In this document: positions 43,909-49,666 of the stretch, one piece after another | Numbering within the stretch: the stretch's first letter is position 1 | Layout of the letters: every line of letters begins with the position of its first letter | NCBI RefSeq assembly: GCF_008087085.1 | Contig: NZ_VIYJ01000004.1 | Coordinates: 1 to 49,666 of the forward strand | Source: Nocardioides rubriscoriae | GTDB taxonomy: Bacteria > Actinomycetota > Actinomycetes > Propionibacteriales > Nocardioidaceae | Direction: 5' to 3' | DNA: 49,666 nt | Translations under genes and position numbers: made by a program | Notes under the pieces: generated by a model | Database searches by the model: none | Told to the model about the DNA's origin: nothing | What the model saw: the letters and a program-made list of their open reading frames with translations, nothing else

Positions 43909-44214
43909 CTACTCCCCCGGTGTGACGAACGCGGCGACGATGTCGACGGCCAGGCCCGAGCGCCGCAGCGGCGTGCCCTCCTCGAGGTAGGCCTGCCGGG
44001 CCTGGTCCTGGTGGCTCGGCGGGAGCGAGCCGTCGGCGCGCACGACCCGCCACCACGGCACCGCGGCCCCGTGGCGGGCCATCACGTTGCCGATCAGGCG
44101 CGGCCCGCTGCCGACGACGTCGCCCAGGGCGCCGTACGTCGTCACGCGCCCGCGCGGGACCGACTCGACGAGCGCGAGCACCCGCTCGACGAAGTCCTCG
44201 TCGGCGGTGACCAT
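43909..44214 (-). CDS. Alkyltransferase-like protein (ATL, MGMT family)
   Basis: 101 residues with the MGMT DNA-binding helix (SGPRLIGNVMARH, residues 36-48) and Tyr27. The catalytic PCHR of true alkyltransferases is PWWR (53-56), so no transfer is possible. ATLs bind O6-alkylguanine and hand it to nucleotide excision repair. Its start overlaps the previous stop (TGATG). The gene ends two bases from the convergent membrane protein. Confidence 0.93.
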   Translation of the reverse strand: MVTADEDFVERVLALVESVPRGRVTTYGALGDVVGSGPRLIGNVMARHGAAVPWWRVVRADGSLPPSHQDQARQAYLEEGTPLRRSGLAVDIVAAFVTPGE

Positions 44215-44756
44215 CAGCCCACCTCCTCGTCACGGCCCAGGGCGAGGGCGAGCACGACGACCACGAGCAGCGCGGTGGCGAGGGCGGCCGGCCACAGCCC
44301 GGCGGGCGCCGTCTCGTCGCGCAGGACCCGCGCGAGCACCCACAGCACGGGCGAGACGAGCAGCACCGCGCAGCCCCGGCGCACCCACAACCGCAGGACC
44401 CCGACGTCGACGGGCGTGCGGGGCGGCGCCGTGGCGGCGAGCAGGGCGGCGACGTGCGCGGTCACCAGCACCGCTGCCGCCACCAGGGCCGCGGGATGCA
44501 GTGCGTCGTCGGGCACGCGGGTCCACCAGAAGAGCACGACCAGCAGGGCCAGGCTCCCGACGCCCGACTCGGGCGCGGACGCCCACATCACCGACAGCCC
44601 CAGCACGAGGGCGACCACCCAGGGCCGTGGGCCGTTGCCGGCCGCAGCGGCGGCGAGCAACGCGACCAGGGGGCCGACGAGCACCACCAGCCGCAGCCAC
44701 CGCTGGGAGGCGGGCCACCCGCGCACGGCCCGCACCGCCGTGACCGTGCCGTTCAC
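44214..44756 (-). CDS. Membrane protein of the MoxR/DUF58 operon
   Basis: 180 residues from GTG 44756, which overlaps the DUF58 stop by four bases (GTGA). About six hydrophobic segments (RLVVLVGPLVALLAAAAAG, WVVALVLGLSVMWA, SLALLVVLFWW, ALVAAAVLVTAHVAALLAA and two near the end). No known family. The upstream frame extension to 44831 is out-of-frame DUF58. Confidence 0.85.
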   Translation of the reverse strand: MNGTVTAVRAVRGWPASQRWLRLVVLVGPLVALLAAAAAGNGPRPWVVALVLGLSVMWASAPESGVGSLALLVVLFWWTRVPDDALHPAALVAAAVLVTAHVAALLAATAPPRTPVDVGVLRLWVRRGCAVLLVSPVLWVLARVLRDETAPAGLWPAALATALLVVVVLALALGRDEEVG

Positions 44757-46072
44757 GGTGCCGACCCGGCGCGGGGGCGCCGCCGGGCCAGTCGGCGGAA
44801 CACCTCGTCGACGGTGCCCGGCCCGCGCCACGTGACGACGGGGCAGCCCGCCGCGTCGAGGGCCAGCCGGACGTGCTCGCGCTCGAGCAGGCGCATCCGC
44901 CAGGCGAGGTCGACCAGCCCGGCGTCGTTGTCGCCGAGATCGGGACGGGCATCGGGCGGGAGCGTGTCGACCACCACGGTCGGCAGGCCGCGCCGCACCA
45001 GGTCGGCCGCCGTCGTCGCCACCGCGTCGACCAGCAGCGGCGTCAGGACGACGACCGTCGTGCCGGCGCCGACGCGCAGGTCGAGCCGGCTGACGTCGTC
45101 GTAGGGCGTGGAGCCCGTGCGGACGTCGGCGAGCGTGCCGAGCACCCGGCGCAGGTGACGCCGTCCGGCCCCGGGCGGCACCGGGCGCGACCGGCCGCCG
45201 ATCGGGCGCAGCGCGACCCGGTCACCGGTGCGCACGGCGTGCTCGGCGAGCGCCGCGGCCGCCCGGACGGTGAGGTCGAGGCTGCTGGGCGCCCCGTCGA
45301 CGCCGCCCGAGACGCCGTGCTCGGCGTACAGGTCGACGACGAGCAGCAGACCGGCGTCCTGCTCGGCGCGGGTGGTGGTGACGTGGAGGGTGCCGGTGCG
45401 CGCGGACACCCGCCAGTTGATGCGGCGCAGCCGGTCGCCGGACTGGAAGGACCGGATGCCCGCGAGCTCGGTGCCCGACCCGGGCCGGTCGGAGCGGTGC
45501 GCCCCCACCAGCCCGCGCGGTCGCGGCGACTCCGCCCGCGAGGAGTACGCCGCCGCGGGGTGCACCCGGACCTGACGCCCGGGCACCACGACCGGACCCC
45601 AGCGGAAGCCGCCCCAGGCGCTGGTGAGCGCGACCCGCTCCTCGCCGAGCGTCCAGACGCCCCAGCGGCGTGGGCTGACCTCGACCTCACGGCCCTCGCC
45701 GTCGCGGTGCACGTCGCGATGCACGTCGGGGTGCAGCACCGACTGGTGCCCGTCGGCGGGCGTGGCGCGCTCGAAGGGGACCGGACTCACCACGCGGGTG
45801 ACCTGCTCGACGTCGGCCGGCGCGGCCGGGCGCACGTGGAGGCCGAGCACCGCGCTCTGGCCCTCGTGCATCGAGGCGCGGTCGACCATCCCGTGGACCG
45901 ACGGCACCCCCCGCGGCCGCCGCAGCACCGCAGGCACGGCGGCCACCAGCAGCGGTGCGGTGAGCACCAGCAGCGCCGGCTCACCACCGACCACGGCCCA
46001 CCCGAGGCCGACGGCACCCACCACGACCGCACGCACCAGCCCACCGGTCGGGTGCCACACCGGCCCGCTCAT
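44753..46072 (-). CDS. DUF58 domain protein
   Basis: 439 residues. Two N-terminal membrane helices (about 10-50), then the DUF58 domain: GTELAGIRSFQSGDRLRRI, NWRVSARTGTLHV (about 200-232) and a VWA-like fold with LLLVVDLYAE. DUF58 proteins work with MoxR ATPases, probably in assembly or metal insertion of envelope complexes. Starts seven bases after the MoxR stop. VHRDVHRDGEG near residue 115 derives from a 12-bp repeat. Confidence 0.93.
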   Translation of the reverse strand: MSGPVWHPTGGLVRAVVVGAVGLGWAVVGGEPALLVLTAPLLVAAVPAVLRRPRGVPSVHGMVDRASMHEGQSAVLGLHVRPAAPADVEQVTRVVSPVPFERATPADGHQSVLHPDVHRDVHRDGEGREVEVSPRRWGVWTLGEERVALTSAWGGFRWGPVVVPGRQVRVHPAAAYSSRAESPRPRGLVGAHRSDRPGSGTELAGIRSFQSGDRLRRINWRVSARTGTLHVTTTRAEQDAGLLLVVDLYAEHGVSGGVDGAPSSLDLTVRAAAALAEHAVRTGDRVALRPIGGRSRPVPPGAGRRHLRRVLGTLADVRTGSTPYDDVSRLDLRVGAGTTVVVLTPLLVDAVATTAADLVRRGLPTVVVDTLPPDARPDLGDNDAGLVDLAWRMRLLEREHVRLALDAAGCPVVTWRGPGTVDEVFRRLARRRPRAGSAP

Positions 46073-46079
46073 CCGGCAC

Positions 46080-47125
<1,046 letters not shown>

Positions 47126-47126
<1 letters not shown>

Positions 47127-47605
47127 CACAGCTCCTCGATGCGACGCAGCACCTGATCGATGCGACGGGGTCCAAGACGCGCGACGGGGCCGTGCAGCAC
47201 CGCGACGACGTCGGCTCCGAGCAGCGCACGACCGCGCTCGGAGTGGGAGGGCACGCCGTGGCGGACGGTCAGGACCTGGTCGGCCAGCGCGGTGAGCCGC
47301 TCGCGCAGCAGGGCGTCGGGGTGCCGGGCGCGCTGGTGGTCCTCGAGCAGCCGCACGTGGGCCTGCGTGACCTCGTCGCGCCCGGCGTTGACCGGGGGGT
47401 GCAGCGGCGTGGGGTACCACGTGACGCCGGTGCGGGGCAGGCCGTCGAGGAGCAGGCCGGTCCCGGCGACGAGCAGCAGCACGAGCAGCACCAGGCGCAC
47501 TGGCTCGGGGTCGTAGTCGAGGGCGCCGGTGACCACCACGGCCACCCCGGCCACGACCGCCGCGGCGACCAGGCGGCGTATCCACCGCGCGGCGGGGGCG
47601 CTCAC
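47126..47605 (-). CDS. Small membrane protein of the MoxR operon
   Basis: 159 residues. Two membrane helices at the N-terminus (RLVAAAVVAGVAVVVTGAL and VRLVLLVLLLVAGTGLLL), then a helical cytosolic domain (HVRLLEDHQRARHPDALLRERL). Recurrent between DUF4129 and moxR genes in actinobacteria; no function known. Overlaps DUF4129 by four bases and MoxR by one. Confidence 0.85.
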
Positions 47606-48348
47606 AGGCGGCCGCCGCTCAGCAGCGTGCGCAGGTCACGGTGGATGGCGCGCAGGACGTCGAGGGCGGCGGCCCGGGCGTCCTCGCCCAGCTCGTGCTC
47701 GGAGAATCGCGCCTCGCGGTAGAGCTCGGAGAGCCGGGCCACCGAGGTGGCGTCGGCCTCGACCAGCTCGAGAAGGCGCAGGGTGAACTCGGCCGAGGTC
47801 TCCCACGGCTGGCGGGGCACGCCGGCGGCCGCGGCCTGCACCTCGAAACGGTGCCAGCACTGCACGACGGCGTTGCGCGGGGTGCCCGAGGTGAGCAGGT
47901 CCTCCTGGGCCTCGGCGTCGGCCAGCATGATCCCGACGACCGCCTCGACCGGGTCCAGGGGTGGCAGCTCCGGCTCCCGGCGTCGTCGGTGCAGCCGGAC
48001 GTCGCGCAGGCGCCACAGCGCCCCGCCGAGCAGCCACAGCGCACCGAGCCCCACCATCACGCCCAGGGTGAGGACGAGCACCCCGATCACCGTGCCGATC
48101 CACGTGCCGTCGGTGTCGGACTGCTCCTCGGGAGCCTCCTGGTTGCCGTCGGTCGCCGCCGCGTCGGTCGTCTGCGGCGCGAGCGAGATCCGCTCGGGCG
48201 GCGTACCGGTGCCGCGAAGCGTCTCGTCCGGGCCGGCGGCCGCCGCCCACACGGCGACGAGCAACACCAGCACGACGAGGAGCCCGACCGCGACGGTGGC
48301 GAGGATCGCGGCCCGCGGCTCCGTCGGCGCCCCACCGCCCTCGGTCAT
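47602..48348 (-). CDS. DUF4129 domain membrane protein
   Basis: 248 residues from ATG 48348 (GTG 48399 is possible). Two membrane segments (AILATVAVGLLVVLVLLVAV and GTVIGVLVLTLGVMVGLGAL), then the DUF4129 domain (PRNAVVQCWHRFE, WETSAEFTLRLLE, LYREARFSEHELGED). It starts the MoxR-DUF58-ATL operon. DUF4129 is often linked to transglutaminase-like proteins; none is here. Confidence 0.88.
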   Translation of the reverse strand: MTEGGGAPTEPRAAILATVAVGLLVVLVLLVAVWAAAAGPDETLRGTGTPPERISLAPQTTDAAATDGNQEAPEEQSDTDGTWIGTVIGVLVLTLGVMVGLGALWLLGGALWRLRDVRLHRRRREPELPPLDPVEAVVGIMLADAEAQEDLLTSGTPRNAVVQCWHRFEVQAAAAGVPRQPWETSAEFTLRLLELVEADATSVARLSELYREARFSEHELGEDARAAALDVLRAIHRDLRTLLSGGRL

Positions 48349-48425
48349 GGCGCGAAAGTACCCCTCGAGACGTCGGGACAGACCACCCTCGGTGGTCACG
48401 ATGCGGTCACGGTCACGAACGCGAG

Positions 48426-48460
48426 CCGGCCCCGTCCCAGGGCACTGGGGACGGGGCCGG
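48426..48460. terminator. Hairpin between the protease and the MoxR operon
   Basis: CCGGCCCCGTCCC (48426-48438) and GGGACGGGGCCGG (48448-48460) form a perfect 13-bp stem with a 9-base loop. It lies 24 bases after the protease stop. No U tract follows, so it may be a Rho-type or L-shaped actinobacterial terminator. Confidence 0.65.
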
Positions 48461-48483
48461 TCCGAGGCGCGGACGGAGCCAGG

Positions 48484-49365
48484 TCAGAGGATCGGGTCGA
48501 ACGGCTCCGTGCCGAGGGTCAGCTGCAGGCCGTCGATGCCGGAGTTGGCCTGGGCGTAGGCGAGCTCCTTGGCGAGGTCGCCGATGTTGTTGGACGCCGG
48601 CAGCGGCGCCAGGCCGAGGGTCGACAGGGTGCCGATCGCCTTGCCGTCCGCGGTCATGAACGCCGAGCCCGAGTCGCCGGGCACGCCGGGGGTGACGGTG
48701 TAGAGCGGGTGGCTCCAGCCGCCGTCGGCAGCGTCGTCGCCGAGGCTGACGCCGGTCTTGGGCGACAGCTGGGTGAGACCGAAGCGCAGGCTGGAGTTGC
48801 CGTAGGACCAGACCCGGTCACCGGCCGCGGTGCCGTCGGTGTCGATGCCGGTCGGGCCGCCCCAGAAGGGGATGCTCGGGTTGACCTTGGCGACGTCGGC
48901 GGCGCTGACCTTGACCAGGGCCAAGTCGTTGTAGGCGCAGGTGTTGGGGTCGGTCTCGCCCTTGGCCCGCATCGTGCGCCACGAGCTGTAGGCCAGGGTG
49001 CCGGTGCCGATGCGGGTGCCCTCGGAGATCAGCGACCCGCCCTTGTTGAACGTCACGGTGGTGCCCAGCGGCACCGACTCGTTGAGGCAGCCGTTGGTGT
49101 CGGTGGCCGCGCCCAGGCCGGCGCAGTGCGCGGCGTAGCCGACGTAGACCGCGCCGGTGGCGTCGGTGTAGACGAAGTTGGCGGTGCACTGCGCGCCCTG
49201 GGTGTACATCTGGACGCCGGGCGTGATGGTCGCGGTCGCGGCCGGGGCGAACGAGGTGACCCGGGTGCCGGCAGCGGTGCTGCTGGGGGTGGCCCCGGCG
49301 AACGTCGTGCCGAGCGCGACGGCCGTCGCGGCTGCTGCGACGGCGATCTTGGTGGTCAGGCGCAT
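48484..49365 (-). CDS. Secreted chymotrypsin-like serine protease
   Basis: 293 residues. A Sec signal peptide (about residues 1-25, KIAVAAAATAVALGTTFAGA). Catalytic triad His80 (GYAAHCAG), Asp147 (YNDLALV) and Ser232 (PGDSGSA). Cys 60/81 and 93/143 are placed for two disulfides. No propeptide is obvious. Monocistronic, with GGAGG 12 bases before ATG 49365. Confidence 0.9.
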   Translation of the reverse strand: MRLTTKIAVAAAATAVALGTTFAGATPSSTAAGTRVTSFAPAATATITPGVQMYTQGAQCTANFVYTDATGAVYVGYAAHCAGLGAATDTNGCLNESVPLGTTVTFNKGGSLISEGTRIGTGTLAYSSWRTMRAKGETDPNTCAYNDLALVKVSAADVAKVNPSIPFWGGPTGIDTDGTAAGDRVWSYGNSSLRFGLTQLSPKTGVSLGDDAADGGWSHPLYTVTPGVPGDSGSAFMTADGKAIGTLSTLGLAPLPASNNIGDLAKELAYAQANSGIDGLQLTLGTEPFDPIL

Positions 49366-49390
49366 GGGTGAGGTGGTCCTCCCGCTGGGC

Positions 49391-49412
49391 GGTCCCGCCG
49401 TCGGGCGGGACC
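49391..49412 (-). promoter_or_regulatory. Hairpin in the protease 5' leader
   Basis: GGTCCCGCC (49391-49399) and GGCGGGACC (49404-49412) form a perfect 9-bp stem with loop GTCG, about 25-45 bases upstream of the protease start and next to its GGAGG. It may affect translation or mRNA stability. Confidence 0.4.
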
Positions 49413-49519
49413 GGACGTGGCTGTGACGCCAGGCACAACGAGCATGGCCCGATCGGGTTACGGGTTGCTAGTCACAAATGACCAGGGCAGGGTGGGGTCG
49501 TGGCCCGTGGCCCGCTACG

Positions 49520-49547
49520 CCGGCCCGACCCCGCAGGGCCAGACCGG
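49520..49547 (-). terminator. Strand-specific hairpin at the right edge
   Basis: On the minus strand, 12 bases pair with 12 bases around a 4-base loop, with three G-U wobbles; on the plus strand the same positions are mismatches. This favours a terminator for a minus-strand gene entering from the right. Confidence 0.55.
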
Positions 49548-49555
49548 CGGCAGCG

Positions 49556-49666
49556 CTACCAGGCGGTGCGGGGCGGCGGCGCGAGGCCACCGGCCTCGGT
49601 CCGACCGCCGGGCGCCCGGGCCACCGACCGAGTCGACCCGACGGCGCACGTCGAGGGCGGTGGCCC
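49556..49666 (-). CDS. C-terminal end of a minus-strand gene (partial)
   Basis: A minus-strand frame open from the window edge ends in TAG at 49556-49558. Its 36 residues are a Gly/Pro/Arg-rich tail ending GGLAPPPRTAW, typical of disordered protein ends in this organism. The terminator-like hairpin lies nine bases beyond. Identity cannot be told. Confidence 0.45.
   Translation of the reverse strand, partial: GPPPSTCAVGSTRSVARAPGGRTEAGGLAPPPRTAW

Overview
The window is high-GC, codon-third-position GC-rich DNA of an actinobacterium. The gene set and its order (UPF0182, YlbL, zinc metalloprotease, WhiB7, UvrD2, mycoredoxin, NudC, AdnB, AdnA, ATL) match the block conserved around Rv3193c-Rv3204 in Mycobacterium tuberculosis. 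The style of the small genes suggests a Nocardioides-like organism (Propionibacteriales), but that genus call is inference. Two parts can be told apart.

Positions 1 to about 10,900 are an integrated accessory element, visibly less GC-rich than the rest. It opens with the end of an IS3-family insertion sequence (transposase C-terminus and right inverted repeat, 1-127). The IS sits inside a large Hsp90-like (GHKL/sacsin-type) ATPase gene with a C-terminal DUF3883 domain, and has removed its N-terminal ATP-binding boxes. Two small genes follow with almost no gap. Then come an SSB-like gene whose ribosome-binding site lies in an inverted repeat, a DUF4913 gene, two unknown genes, a DUF7669 gene, a tyrosine integrase and an excisionase-like HTH protein. 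The element abuts the 3' end of an initiator tRNA-fMet gene (10,918-10,991), the probable attachment site. Its other end and any transfer genes lie left of the window.

Positions about 10,900 to 49,666 are core chromosome. Minus-strand genes YlbL, PPA1309 and UPF0182 overlap one another and are followed by a 1,044-residue coiled-coil membrane protein built of 134-residue repeats. Then come moaE, a DUF2342 metalloprotease, Nudix, YgjP-like and PHP genes, an enoyl-CoA hydratase homologue, DUF5679, and a lone cyclodehydratase-like gene preceded by twin 52-bp palindromic repeats. The middle is a stress and DNA-repair block: whiB7 with an elaborate leader, uvrD2, mrx1, nudC, a flavin oxidoreductase, adnB and adnA. 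The right part has cupin, Nudix, PlsC, GNAT and SCO7613-like membrane genes, and a tightly overlapping six-gene minus-strand operon (DUF4129, small membrane protein, MoxR, DUF58, membrane protein, ATL). A secreted chymotrypsin-like protease and the end of one more minus-strand gene close the window.

The strongest new signal is the whiB7 leader (27,124-27,690). It has a WhiB7-type promoter, an 89-codon ORF with a near-perfect Shine-Dalgarno, a terminator hairpin, and an alternative pairing between the ORF's last codons and the terminator's 5' arm, which together form a plausible ribosome-controlled attenuator. Other points of interest are the IS-broken Hsp90-like gene with its companions, the twin palindromes, a cluster of DnaA-box-like sequences (23,898-23,983), and many 9-12-bp tandem repeats at gene ends.
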